Origin: Natrinema versiforme
GTDB taxonomy: Archaea; Halobacteriota; Halobacteria; Halobacteriales; Natrialbaceae
Assembly (NCBI RefSeq): GCF_005576615.1
Contig: NZ_CP040330.1
Span: 2,232,001-2,296,000 of the forward strand
DNA: 64,000 nucleotides
Direction: 5' to 3'
Part shown: piece by piece, positions 42,230 to 50,800 of the stretch
How positions within the stretch are numbered: position 1 is the first letter of the stretch
Layout: every line of letters starts with the position of its first letter
Notes under the pieces: model-generated
The model's input: only the letters and a program-made list of their open reading frames with translations
Told to the model about the DNA's origin: nothing
The model's database searches: none
Translations under genes and position numbers: made by a program

Positions 42230-43410
42230 TGCCGGAAACCTACAATCCACAACTCGGGCGCGAGCACAGCTACCCGTATGAACACCGCGAGGAGGAACGC
42301 GACTGGCACTGGGGGATGATCATCAACATCAACCGGTGTATCAACTGCAACACCTGTTCGTTCGCCTGCAAGTCCACGTGGACGAGCGGGGAGGGCGAGG
42401 AGTACATGTGGTGGATGAACGTCGAGACCGAGCCCTATGGCGGCTACCCGATGGGCTGGGACATGCGGCTGCTCGACGATCTGGGCAAAGACGAGACGAT
42501 CTTCGAGGCCGCCGAAGAGGGCGAGGCCGCCAAGGGCTACGTCGCCCAGAAAGAGGAGTGGGAGTACCCCGCGCTGGGCGACGACCAGGTCCACGGCGAG
42601 TACCCCACCGGCGACGTCGTCGAGAGCGATCTCGAGGAAGACGAGTACCACGACATGTGGCAGTTCTACCTGCCGCGTCTGTGCAATCACTGCAAGAACC
42701 CCGCCTGTCTGGCGGCGTGTCCGCGGAAGGCGATCTACAAGCGCGAGGAGGACGGCATCGTCCTGCTCGATCAGGAGCGGTGTCGGGGGTACCGCAAGTG
42801 CGTGAAGTCCTGTCCGTACCACAAGCCGATGTACAACCCCGAGACGGGCGTCTCGGAGAAGCCGGTCGGCTGCTTCCCGCGCATCGAGGAGGGGAACGTC
42901 CCGCGGTGTGTCTCCTCGTGTATCGGGAAGACGCGCCTGCACGGCAACATCAATCGCGGTCCCGACGCCGGCCACCCCAACGGGAACACCGACGCGGCGG
43001 CCGGCCGGAGTCCGGTCAACTACCTCGCCAAGAGTGACGAGAAGATCGCGCTGCCGCTGTACCCGCAGTTCGGGACCCGGCCGCAGGTGTTCTACATGCC
43101 GCCGTACCACGTGCCGCCGGAGTTCCTCACCCAAATGTTCACGCCGAACACCGACGAGAAGCGCAACGACTGGCCCGGCAGCACCTTCGAGGAGTCGATC
43201 AAGATCGTCCAGGACCGCGTCCGAAACCCGAGCCACCACGTCCTCGGTATCCTCCAGTTGTTCGGCGCGACCACCCGCCTCATCGAGACCTACACCGTCA
43301 AAGAACACCGCGTGAAGGGGTGGGACCGCAAGGGGAACAAGGTCGTCGACATGCCCTTCGAGGAAGAGATGGAGGTCCGCGAGGGCGAGATGTGGACCAA
43401 TCAGCCCTAA
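42229..43410 (+). CDS. Type II molybdoenzyme iron-sulfur subunit beta
   Basis: A 393-residue electron-transfer subunit. Four Cys clusters are visible: RCINCNTCSFACKSTW, CNHCKNPACLAACPRKA, CRGYRKCVKSCPYHKP and CFPRIEEGNVPRCVSSCIGK. In the third, the position of the missing Cys is a Tyr; NarH-type proteins have Trp there, giving a [3Fe-4S] centre, so three [4Fe-4S] and one [3Fe-4S] are expected. It has no signal peptide and would be exported as a complex with alpha. The ATG overlaps the alpha stop. Confidence 0.93.
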   Translation: MPETYNPQLGREHSYPYEHREEERDWHWGMIININRCINCNTCSFACKSTWTSGEGEEYMWWMNVETEPYGGYPMGWDMRLLDDLGKDETIFEAAEEGEAAKGYVAQKEEWEYPALGDDQVHGEYPTGDVVESDLEEDEYHDMWQFYLPRLCNHCKNPACLAACPRKAIYKREEDGIVLLDQERCRGYRKCVKSCPYHKPMYNPETGVSEKPVGCFPRIEEGNVPRCVSSCIGKTRLHGNINRGPDAGHPNGNTDAAAGRSPVNYLAKSDEKIALPLYPQFGTRPQVFYMPPYHVPPEFLTQMFTPNTDEKRNDWPGSTFEESIKIVQDRVRNPSHHVLGILQLFGATTRLIETYTVKEHRVKGWDRKGNKVVDMPFEEEMEVREGEMWTNQP

Positions 43411-43417
43411 CAGACCG

Positions 43418-44122
43418 ATGACACCGACCACTCACACAGCCGATTCCGACTACCACGCCGCGCGGGCCACGCTGTACTGTGCCGCCGCCGCGGCGCTCAC
43501 GTATCCGAGCGAGGAGACAGTCAGCGAACTGCTCGACCCCGAGGCCCGCGAGGGGATCGAACGCGCCGCCGAGCAACTCACCGTCTCCGCGGAGGCGACC
43601 GCGCTGCTCGAGGCCCTCGAGGAAACCCCGGTCGAGGACCTGCAGGTGGCCTACAACCAGCTGTTCGGGCTCCCCAGCGACGACGGCACCTACGCCGTGA
43701 TCCCCTACGAGGCCCATTACACGACCCGCGACGAGATCAGCAGCGAGCAGCGCCGGATCGCGACCGTCGTGGGGCTGATGGAGGAGTTCGGCCTCGAGCC
43801 CAGCGACGACTTCGCCGAGCGCCAGGATCACGTCGCCGCCGAACTCGAACTCGCGCAGGTGCTCGCCGGCCAGCGGGCGGTCGCGCTCGAGTCGGGCGAG
43901 GCCGCGGCCGCCGAGCGCGTCGGGCGGGCCGAGGCGACGGTGCTCGCCGACCACTTGGTCGAGTTCGTGCCGGCGCTGGCCCACGACCTACGGCGGGCGA
44001 CCGAGGAAGACGCGTACGCGGCCGCGGCGGACCTCCTCGAGGAACTGGTCACCTACGACAACGGCCAGCATCCGGAGCCGACGGTGTCGGCGGAGGCGGC
44101 GAACGGGGGTGAGGCCCCGTGA
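43418..44122 (+). CDS. TorD/NarJ-like molybdoenzyme assembly chaperone
   Basis: A 234-residue all-helical cytoplasmic protein of the TorD/DmsD/NarJ type, which binds the Tat signal of the alpha subunit and helps cofactor insertion. The family shape is seen in ATLYCAAAAALTYPSEETVS, DLQVAYNQLFGLPSDDGTYA and PYEAHYTTRDEISSEQRRIA. The end is helical and variable. It lies 7 bases after the beta gene, and its stop overlaps the GTG of the next gene, as expected for a dedicated chaperone. Confidence 0.85.
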   Translation: MTPTTHTADSDYHAARATLYCAAAAALTYPSEETVSELLDPEAREGIERAAEQLTVSAEATALLEALEETPVEDLQVAYNQLFGLPSDDGTYAVIPYEAHYTTRDEISSEQRRIATVVGLMEEFGLEPSDDFAERQDHVAAELELAQVLAGQRAVALESGEAAAAERVGRAEATVLADHLVEFVPALAHDLRRATEEDAYAAAADLLEELVTYDNGQHPEPTVSAEAANGGEAP

Positions 44123-45153
44123 GTTCGCGATCCCTCGAGATCGGGTCGATTTCGATCGACCGCAGCGCCGCGCGCTACGCGACGAAACTGGCCGTGATCG
44201 TGCTGTGTCTGGTGCTGATCGCCCAAATCGCGGTGGTCGCGATCTTCACGGGCGGCCCGCTGCCGTTTACCTCGGTCAACACGGTGCCCGCGGAGCCGGA
44301 CGCCGACGCGTGGGACGACGCATCGACGAAAACGGTGTCCCTGGACAGCCAGCAGATGGCACTGCCCCACGGCGGCGGGAGCGTCGACGACGTGACGGTC
44401 CAAGCGGTGACCAACGGCACGCACGTCGCCTTCCGCATGGAGTGGGAGGACCCGACCGCGGACACGGAGATCAACGAGCCCGACGCCTACAGCGACGCCG
44501 CGGCGATCATGCTCCGCAGCGGCAGCGAGCCGCCGGTCGCCATGGGCGCGGCCGGCGAGCCGGTCAACATCTGGTACTGGCGCTCGAGCTGGCAACACTC
44601 CGACGCCGATCCGGGCGGCGACATGTACTCGTACCCGCACCCGGACGACGAGACGAAGCCGGGCGAGGCCGCGGGGAACCCGCTCTCGCAGTCGTCGTTC
44701 AACCGCTACGGGCAGAACTACTACGCCACCGGCTACGGCTCGCTGACCAACGCGGAGACCCAGCCGGTGGCGGCCAACGGCGAGCGGACTGAGGACGGCT
44801 GGGCGGTCGCGTTCCAGCGCGAGCACGACGCCACCGGCGAGCACGACGCCTCCTTCGAGGAGGGCGAGCAGATGTATCTCACCTACGCCGTCTGGAACGG
44901 CAGCGCCGGCGAGGCGAACGGCGAGAAGTCGCTGTCGTACCAGTTCCTCACCCTGGATACCGACGACGGAACGCTCAGCGCGGCGGACTCGGACGGCGGC
45001 GACAGCGCCGACGCGGAGCGCAACGACGGCATTGTGGCCAGCGCGATGGCATCGGCGAGTTGGCTGGCCGGGGCCGCGACCAACTGGCCCGCCGCGATCG
45101 TCCTCGCGACGGTCGCCGCGTGGCTGGTCAGCTACTGGAGGGCGAAACCATGA
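44119..45153 (+). CDS. Ethylbenzene-dehydrogenase-type gamma subunit, heme b-binding
   Basis: A 344-residue membrane-anchored subunit. An N-terminal helix (LAVIVLCLVLIAQIAVVAIF) and a C-terminal helix (NWPAAIVLATVAAWLVSYW) bracket a beta-rich domain of the EbdC/DdhC/SerC class. The domain has SQQMALPHGGG, FRMEWEDPTADTEINEPDAY, GAAGEPVNIWYWRSSWQHSD and a Gly-rich tail. In EbdC-type subunits a Met and a Lys bind heme b, which passes electrons between quinone or cytochrome and the iron-sulfur chain. GTG start overlapping the chaperone stop; the next gene overlaps its end. Confidence 0.87.
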   Translation: MSSRSLEIGSISIDRSAARYATKLAVIVLCLVLIAQIAVVAIFTGGPLPFTSVNTVPAEPDADAWDDASTKTVSLDSQQMALPHGGGSVDDVTVQAVTNGTHVAFRMEWEDPTADTEINEPDAYSDAAAIMLRSGSEPPVAMGAAGEPVNIWYWRSSWQHSDADPGGDMYSYPHPDDETKPGEAAGNPLSQSSFNRYGQNYYATGYGSLTNAETQPVAANGERTEDGWAVAFQREHDATGEHDASFEEGEQMYLTYAVWNGSAGEANGEKSLSYQFLTLDTDDGTLSAADSDGGDSADAERNDGIVASAMASASWLAGAATNWPAAIVLATVAAWLVSYWRAKP

Positions 45154-46049
45154 CCGAATACGCGAACCGAAGTGCCCGCGGCCGGGCGCCCGACGACGAC
45201 GAATCGACGCTCCGGAGCCGACTCGAGGCCGACCGGGAGCGCGACCGCCGGCGCGCCGCGCTCGGGCTGATCGATCTGGCCGACGAGGGCGGTCTGGCAC
45301 CGGCGACGATCGAACGGCTGGCCGAACTGGCGGCCGAGGACGGCTCCGAAGACGTGCGGCAGTTCGCCGTCGAGGCGCTCGGCCTCGCCGCGAGCGCGGC
45401 CGAATCGGCTGCGAAAGACGCGGCCAGCGAGGCGATCCGGTCAGCACTCGCCGACGACCGCGAGTGGGTCCGCGCCGAGGCCGTCGTCGCGCAGTCTCGA
45501 GCCGCGCCCGGGAATGAGACCCCGCTCCGGGCGGCGCTCGAGGACGACAGCGGCTGGGTGCGGCGCAACGCCGTCATCGCCCTGTCGAAGACGGGCGCGT
45601 CGTCCCAGGAGGAACTGATCGACCGGATCAAGAACGATCCCCACTCCGGCGTTCGGGAGTACGCGGCCGACTACCTGCGGGAGTACGCCGACGACGTGAG
45701 CGAGAGCGTCCGCATCCTCGCCGCGGTGCTGGCCCGCGATCCGGCGGCGTTCGTCCGGGCGAAGGCCGCGACCAGTCTGGGCGAACTCGGGACCGAGCGC
45801 GCCGAGGCGGTCCTCGAGCGACACGGACTGAACGACCGCAGCGACGACGTGCGGCGGTCGGCGAAGCAGGCGCTCGCGACGGCCCGCGGCGTCGATCCCG
45901 ACCAACTCGACATCGAACTGGACGACGAGGCCGCGCCCGGCGGCGGTCCGGGCTCGCGGCGGGAGCGCGACCGACAGGGTCCCGGTCCGGGACGCGGCCC
46001 CGCGAACTCGATCGACGGACTGACCCAGGGACAGCGTGATCGACGATGA
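45150..46049 (+). CDS. HEAT-repeat protein of the molybdoenzyme cluster
   Basis: A 299-residue soluble protein made of about six HEAT-like helical pairs (e.g. DEGGLAPATIERLAELAAED, DDSGWVRRNAVIALSKTGAS, DPHSGVREYAADYLREYADD, DPAAFVRAKAATSLGELGTE). The Gly/Pro/Arg-rich tail ends NSIDGLTQGQRDRR. HEAT scaffolds bind other proteins; a role in enzyme maturation is inferred from the overlaps at both ends (ATGA with gamma and with the next gene). No catalytic residues are seen. Confidence 0.82.
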   Translation: MTEYANRSARGRAPDDDESTLRSRLEADRERDRRRAALGLIDLADEGGLAPATIERLAELAAEDGSEDVRQFAVEALGLAASAAESAAKDAASEAIRSALADDREWVRAEAVVAQSRAAPGNETPLRAALEDDSGWVRRNAVIALSKTGASSQEELIDRIKNDPHSGVREYAADYLREYADDVSESVRILAAVLARDPAAFVRAKAATSLGELGTERAEAVLERHGLNDRSDDVRRSAKQALATARGVDPDQLDIELDDEAAPGGGPGSRRERDRQGPGPGRGPANSIDGLTQGQRDRR

Positions 46050-46738
46050 CCGACGAACTCGACAGCACACCCACGGACGAATCGCAGCCGGCCGACGGCC
46101 CGCAGGCGGCCGGCGAATCGAACGCGGCCCCCGACCACGAGCACGAGGGCTCGGACGAGGGCTGTACGACCGAGAGCAGCGCCGCGGGGACGGGATCGGG
46201 CATAGAGGAGTCCCTCGGCGTCACGATCCCGGACGACCACGTCGGCGCGTTCGTCGCGCAGGCGTTCGAGGACGTCGAGCGCTCGACCGAGTGGACGGAG
46301 GCCGTCGAGGCCGTCGTCGCCGACGAGGCCCGCGACGCGTGGCGGTCGCTCTCCGCGCGCCAACAGGTCGTCGAACTGCTGACGATGGCCGACCGGTACG
46401 ACGAGCGGGCGACCGACCTGCTCGAGGGGATCCCCCTCGATCGGGGCGGGCTCGACGACGACCTGCGCGAGCGGTTCGAGGAGGCGACGCGGCTGCGCCG
46501 GAACGCGGACGTCCTCCGGGACGGTATCGCCGCGGGCTACGCCGAGGGGCGGGTCGGCGACGACGAACTGGTCGCGGCCGTCGAGGACTTCGAGTTCGAT
46601 ACCGCGTCGATCGCCGAACGCGAGGACGCGCTCGACACCGTCGCGAACACGTACGATCTCGACTTCCGCCCCTACGGCGGGACGTTGATGACCGAGCGGG
46701 AACCCGACGAGGACGCCGAGGAATTCGAGGCCTGGTAA
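46046..46738 (+). CDS. Halobacterial type II molybdoenzyme-associated accessory protein
   Basis: A 230-residue protein. The first ~50 residues are a low-complexity Asp/Ser/Gly/Glu leader. The rest is helical (DDHVGAFVAQAFEDVERSTE, AVVADEARDAWRSLSARQQV, EEATRLRRNADVLRDGIAAG). No enzyme motif is present. Position and coupling (ATG overlaps the HEAT gene stop; the Mrp ATPase follows one base after the stop) suggest an assembly factor for the enzyme. Confidence 0.75.
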   Translation: MTDELDSTPTDESQPADGPQAAGESNAAPDHEHEGSDEGCTTESSAAGTGSGIEESLGVTIPDDHVGAFVAQAFEDVERSTEWTEAVEAVVADEARDAWRSLSARQQVVELLTMADRYDERATDLLEGIPLDRGGLDDDLRERFEEATRLRRNADVLRDGIAAGYAEGRVGDDELVAAVEDFEFDTASIAEREDALDTVANTYDLDFRPYGGTLMTEREPDEDAEEFEAW

Positions 46739-46739
46739 C

Positions 46740-48017
46740 ATGGCAAAACACGATATCGTCCCCGAGGAGGTACCGACTGACGACCTCGCCGACCGCGTTC
46801 GCGCCAGCCTGCGGTCCGTCGAGGACCCGGATCTCGGCGGGAGCGTCCTCGAGTCCGGACTGGTGACGGACGTGTCGGTCGACGATCGGACCGTCAGAAT
46901 CGCCGCCGATCTCACCGGCTTCGACGAGCCGACCGCGGAAGACATCACCGAGGCGCTCCGGCGAAACGCCCTCGCCACTCCCGGCGTCGAGCGCGCGACC
47001 GTCGAGGGCGAGACGCCCGCGGATGCCGCGGCCGCGGACATCGACGGCGCGGCGGGCGTCGACACCGTAATCGCGGTCGCCAGCGCCAAGGGCGGCGTCG
47101 GCAAGACGACGGTCTCGGCGCAACTCGCTCGAGCGCTGGCGGCCGACCCCGACCGCGAGGTCGGCCTCTTCGACGCCGACCTCTACGGGCCGAACGTGCC
47201 GGACCTGCTCGACCTCGAGGGGCCGGTCTCGGCCGACGCGGAGGGGAACGCAGAGCCGATCGACGACGGCGACCTCACGGCGATGAGCGTCGGGCTCATC
47301 GCGAACGACGAGCCGTTGGCGTGGCGCGGTGCGATGGCCCACGAGGCCGTCAGCGAACTCTTCGAGGACACCGCGTGGGGCGATCTCGACGCGCTCGTTA
47401 TCGACCTGCCGCCGGGGACCGGCGACATCGTCCTGACGGCGCTGCAGTCGCTCCCGATCGACGGCGCGGTGCTGGTCAGTACGCCGCATCCCACGAGCGT
47501 CAGCGATACGGCCCGCAGCGCCACGCTGTTCGAGGAAAACGGCGTTCCGCTGCTGGGCACGGTCGTCAACATGCGCGGCTTTACCTGCGAGTGCGGCCGC
47601 GAACACGACCTCTTCCCCGAGGCCGACATCGAGGCCGAACTCGATCAGCCGGTGCTGTGCGAACTCCCGTTCGACGAGCGGGTTCGGGACTTCGGCACGG
47701 ACGTACCGGACGAGACCGCGGCGCTGGCCGAGACCGTCCTCGAGCGACTGGACGACGTCGGCGACCGCTCGGTGCCCGACCACGCGCTCGACCTGCGCGG
47801 ACTCCCGAAGTCGATCCGCCACGAGCAGGCGATCGAGGAGTTCCGCGCGACCGAGCCCGGCGAGGCGTTCTACCTGCGCAACGACCACGATCCGTCGCCG
47901 CTCGCGGGCGAACTCGTGACGGCCGTCGGGCTCGAGGGACCGCCCGGCGACGCGTTCGAGGAGTACGCGGTTCGTCGGCGGGCACCCGACGAGTGGGTGA
48001 TGGTCGTCGAACGATAG
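46740..48017 (+). CDS. Mrp/NBP35-type ATPase with N-terminal MIP18-like and C-terminal DUF2249-like domains
   Basis: A 425-residue P-loop ATPase of the Fe-S carrier (ApbC/Mrp) family. Residues ~10-95 form a MIP18/DUF59-like domain (LRSVEDPDLGGSVLESGLVT). The Walker A is ASAKGGVGKTTVSAQLA, with DADLYGPNVPDLL and VIDLPPGTGDIVLTALQ typical of Mrp. NMRGFTCECGREHDLFPEAD supplies Cys residues for cluster binding. After about residue 340 comes a DUF2249-like domain (ALDLRGLPKSIRHEQAIEEF, then FYLRNDHDPSPLAGEL). This three-domain build in a molybdoenzyme operon suggests dedicated Fe-S loading. Confidence 0.9.
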   Translation: MAKHDIVPEEVPTDDLADRVRASLRSVEDPDLGGSVLESGLVTDVSVDDRTVRIAADLTGFDEPTAEDITEALRRNALATPGVERATVEGETPADAAAADIDGAAGVDTVIAVASAKGGVGKTTVSAQLARALAADPDREVGLFDADLYGPNVPDLLDLEGPVSADAEGNAEPIDDGDLTAMSVGLIANDEPLAWRGAMAHEAVSELFEDTAWGDLDALVIDLPPGTGDIVLTALQSLPIDGAVLVSTPHPTSVSDTARSATLFEENGVPLLGTVVNMRGFTCECGREHDLFPEADIEAELDQPVLCELPFDERVRDFGTDVPDETAALAETVLERLDDVGDRSVPDHALDLRGLPKSIRHEQAIEEFRATEPGEAFYLRNDHDPSPLAGELVTAVGLEGPPGDAFEEYAVRRRAPDEWVMVVER

Positions 48018-48114
48018 CGTCGGCCGGCGGTCGAGCCGCGTCTCGCGGGACCGCCCTCCGGCCCCCCGGCGATCGTTCGAACGGATCTTGTCGCTGTGAC
48101 GATGATCGAAACAC

Positions 48115-48666
48115 ATGTCCCAGGACTCGAGACTGCGGGTCGTCTGTCTGGCCGGCCCGAGCGACGCCGGGAAGACGACGCTCGTCGAGGCCCTCGTCGG
48201 CCGACTCGCCGCGGACAGTCGCGTCGCGACCGTCAAGTCGATCCACCACGACATCGAGATCGATACGCCGGGGACCGACACCCATCGCCACCGAACCGCC
48301 GGTGCCGAAACCGTCGTCGGCATCACGCCGACCCTCACTTTCGATATCACGACGCGCGGAAAGCGAGATCCGCCCGCGTCCGCGGCCGACCCCCTCCTCG
48401 AGTCCGACGACCCCGAGATTCGCGCGCTCGCGAGCACCCTCGAGCGACTCGCGGGCCGCGGCTACGATCTCGTGCTCGTGGAGGGGTTCGCCGAGTCGCC
48501 GTTGCCGACGATACTCGTCGGCGAGCGAGAGCCCTCGGCGGTGGGTGGGCCCATCGTCGGGCGCGGCGACGACCCGATCGACGAACTGGTCGAGACGATC
48601 CGCTCGCTCGAGGGGCTCGCCATCGATGACCAGACGACCGGAGAGTCGGACGCAGGGGCAGAGTAA
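48115..48666 (+). CDS. mobB: Molybdopterin-guanine dinucleotide biosynthesis adaptor MobB
   Basis: A 183-residue P-loop GTPase-like protein. The Walker A is LAGPSDAGKTTLVEALVGRL. It is followed by the MobB signature region VKSIHHDIEIDTPGTDTHRH and ETVVGITPTLTFDI, and by LVLVEGFAESPLPTIL. MobB helps MobA attach GMP to molybdopterin to make the bis-MGD cofactor. It lies 97 bases after the Mrp gene, fitting supply of cofactor to the alpha subunit. Its end is followed by the transporter genes. Confidence 0.9.
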   Translation: MSQDSRLRVVCLAGPSDAGKTTLVEALVGRLAADSRVATVKSIHHDIEIDTPGTDTHRHRTAGAETVVGITPTLTFDITTRGKRDPPASAADPLLESDDPEIRALASTLERLAGRGYDLVLVEGFAESPLPTILVGEREPSAVGGPIVGRGDDPIDELVETIRSLEGLAIDDQTTGESDAGAE

Positions 48667-48799
48667 ACGCCCGAGAACCTCGCGATTCGGACGCCAGCGG
48701 CAAGCGGACGCTTCAGCTTCGAGTAACCACATTCAGTTATCTTCCCACAATATAGGAACCGAAACCAGTTGTATTTATGCCAGCGATCGAACGGGACGT

Positions 48800-49762
48800 A
48801 TGCACAGTCGCGACGGTCGCGACGACCGACCCGGACCGGCCCGCTGGAGTCGGCGGAACGCGCTCGTCGCGGCGGGCGGACTGACGGCGGGGCTGGTCGG
48901 CACGGCGGGCTGTCTCGGCGGTACCGACGGCGTTCGCGTCCTCGCCGCGGGCAGTCTCGCCGTCGCCCTCGAGGAGGGCATCGGACCGGCCTTCGAGTCC
49001 GAGTCGGGGCTGGGATACGAGGGCGAATACTACGGGACCAACGCCGTGTTGCGGTTGGTCGCGGACGGGACGAAGCATCCGGACGTCGTGATCGGAGCCG
49101 ACATCGACCTCCTGCGGGAGCGGCTCTATCCCGCGCAGGCCGACTGGGATGTCGAGTTCGCGACCAACGAGGTCGTGATCGCCTACGCGCCGGAGACGGA
49201 GCCGGGCGCGCGGCTCGCGGACGGCGAGCCGTGGTACGAGGTCTTCGCCGACGCCGAGGACGGCGCGATCTCGATCAGCGACCCGGACCTCGACCCGCTC
49301 GGCTACCGGGCGCTCCTCCTCTTCGAACTCGCCGAGCGCGAATACGGCCTCGAGGGCTTTCGCGACGCGATGGCCGACCGGGTCGCCCGCGTCGCCGACG
49401 AGCCGCAACTGCTCGCCGGACTCGAGAACGGCACGCGGGCCTGCGCGGTCGCCTACGGTAACATGGCCGCCGAGCGCGATGTCGCCGTCCGGAAACTCGA
49501 CGACGCCTACAACTTCGGCGACCCCGCGTCCGCGGACCGGTACGCGCGGGCGAGTTACACCACCGCGGACGGCCAGACGGTCGAGGGGTCGCCGGTCGTC
49601 TACAACGCGACGGTCCGAACTGACGCCGACGACCCGGACGCGGGCCGGGAGTTCGTCTCGTTCCTCCTCGAGAACGGCGACCTGCTCGCCGACCACGGGC
49701 TGCGCGTCGACGACTCGCTGCCCCGATTCCACGGCGATCCGCCGGAGGGGATCGACTCGTGA
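48800..49762 (+). CDS. Molybdate/tungstate ABC transporter binding lipoprotein (ModA/WtpA-like)
   Basis: A 320-residue binding protein. The Tat signal (SRRNALVAAGGLTAGLVGTAG) ends in a lipobox Cys in TAGCLGG. The fold motif VRVLAAGSLAVALEEGIGPA is typical of WtpA/ModA oxyanion binders, as are YYGTNAVLRLVADGTKHPDV, ISISDPDLDPLGYRALLLFE and VYNATVRTDADDPDAGREFV. The ATG at 48800 is preceded by a TATA-like tatttatg (48772). The permease overlaps its end by four bases. It would bring oxyanion to the nearby molybdoenzyme. Confidence 0.9.
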   Translation: MHSRDGRDDRPGPARWSRRNALVAAGGLTAGLVGTAGCLGGTDGVRVLAAGSLAVALEEGIGPAFESESGLGYEGEYYGTNAVLRLVADGTKHPDVVIGADIDLLRERLYPAQADWDVEFATNEVVIAYAPETEPGARLADGEPWYEVFADAEDGAISISDPDLDPLGYRALLLFELAEREYGLEGFRDAMADRVARVADEPQLLAGLENGTRACAVAYGNMAAERDVAVRKLDDAYNFGDPASADRYARASYTTADGQTVEGSPVVYNATVRTDADDPDAGREFVSFLLENGDLLADHGLRVDDSLPRFHGDPPEGIDS

Positions 49763-50676
49763 GCCGCACGGATCGGGGGCCGAATCGGGACCGGGACCCG
49801 AATCGGAATCGGGATCGGAGCCGCGACCGCCATCGCGACAGCGACCGCGAGCCAGCGGAGTCGACCGCGGGCGCGTCCCGGTTCGACGCGGGCCTCGAGC
49901 GGCTCTCGAGCGGGCTCGCCGTGCCGGCGCTGCTCGGCGCGGTGTTGCTCGCGTACTTCGTCGTTCCCGTCGCGGTCTTTCTGTCCCGAATGCGAACGGT
50001 CGATGTCATCGGCGGGCTCGCAGATCCGACGATTCGGGACGCGATCCGGACCTCACTAGTGACGGCACCGGTTTCGACGGCTATCGCGACCGTCTTCGGC
50101 GTTCCGCTGGCCTACGTCCTCTCGCGGGGCTCGTTCCGCGGGAAGCGGCTGGTCGAAGCCGTCGTCTTGCTGCCGCTGGTCGTCCCCCCGATCGTGGGCG
50201 GCGTGATGCTGCTGACCGTCGTCGGTCGGTACACGCCGGTCGGCGCGGCCGCCGCCGCGCTCGGCATGCCGCTGACCGACAGCCGCGCCGGCGTGGTCCT
50301 CGCACAGACGTTCGTCGCCGCGCCGTTTCTCGTCGTCACCGCCCGCGCGGGCTTCGACGGCGTCGATCCACGACTCGAGGAGGCTTCGCGGACGATGGGG
50401 TACGGACGGCTCCGGACGATCCGGCTGGTGTCGCTGCCGCTCGCGCGCAACGCCATCGCGGCCGGGATCGTCCTCACGTTCGTCCGGGCGCTCGGCGAGT
50501 TCGGCGCGACGATGATGGTCGCGTACACCCCGCGGACCATGCCCACCCAGATCCGCGTCTCGTTTATCGCCCGCGGGATCGACGCGATCGTCCCGATCGC
50601 GCTGGCGCTTCTCGCCGTCGCCGCGATCGTCGTCCTCGCCGTCCAATTGCTGGTCGGGACGCCCCGTCGACGCTAA
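49759..50676 (+). CDS. Molybdate/tungstate ABC transporter permease (ModB/WtpB-like)
   Basis: A 305-residue permease. An unusual Arg/Asn/Asp-rich leader (residues 1-50, repeated DRDPNRNRDRSRDR-like units) precedes six hydrophobic segments. The binding-protein-dependent permease EAA loop reads LEEASRTMGYGRLRTIRLVS. RALGEFGATMMVAYTPRTMP is typical for ModB. GTG start overlapping the binding-protein stop. The ATPase is not in this stretch and must be encoded elsewhere. Confidence 0.9.
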   Translation: MSRTDRGPNRDRDPNRNRDRSRDRHRDSDREPAESTAGASRFDAGLERLSSGLAVPALLGAVLLAYFVVPVAVFLSRMRTVDVIGGLADPTIRDAIRTSLVTAPVSTAIATVFGVPLAYVLSRGSFRGKRLVEAVVLLPLVVPPIVGGVMLLTVVGRYTPVGAAAAALGMPLTDSRAGVVLAQTFVAAPFLVVTARAGFDGVDPRLEEASRTMGYGRLRTIRLVSLPLARNAIAAGIVLTFVRALGEFGATMMVAYTPRTMPTQIRVSFIARGIDAIVPIALALLAVAAIVVLAVQLLVGTPRRR

Positions 50677-50774
50677 CCCGCCGCGTCCGCGACGCTGTCG
50701 CGGCTCCCGCAAGCGAACCGATCAGAACGCGTGTAATTCGCTCAAACCGCTTCTAAGTGCTTTGGAAGTGGGGT

Positions 50775-50799
50775 TATGGACGTTGTCGCCATATCCATA
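50775..50799. promoter_or_regulatory. Short inverted repeat before the DmsR-like regulator gene
   Basis: The arms tatgga (50775-50780) and tccata (50794-50799) face each other 13 bases apart, ending one base before the start codon region at 50801. This could be an autoregulatory site. Confidence 0.35.
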
Positions 50800-50800
50800 G

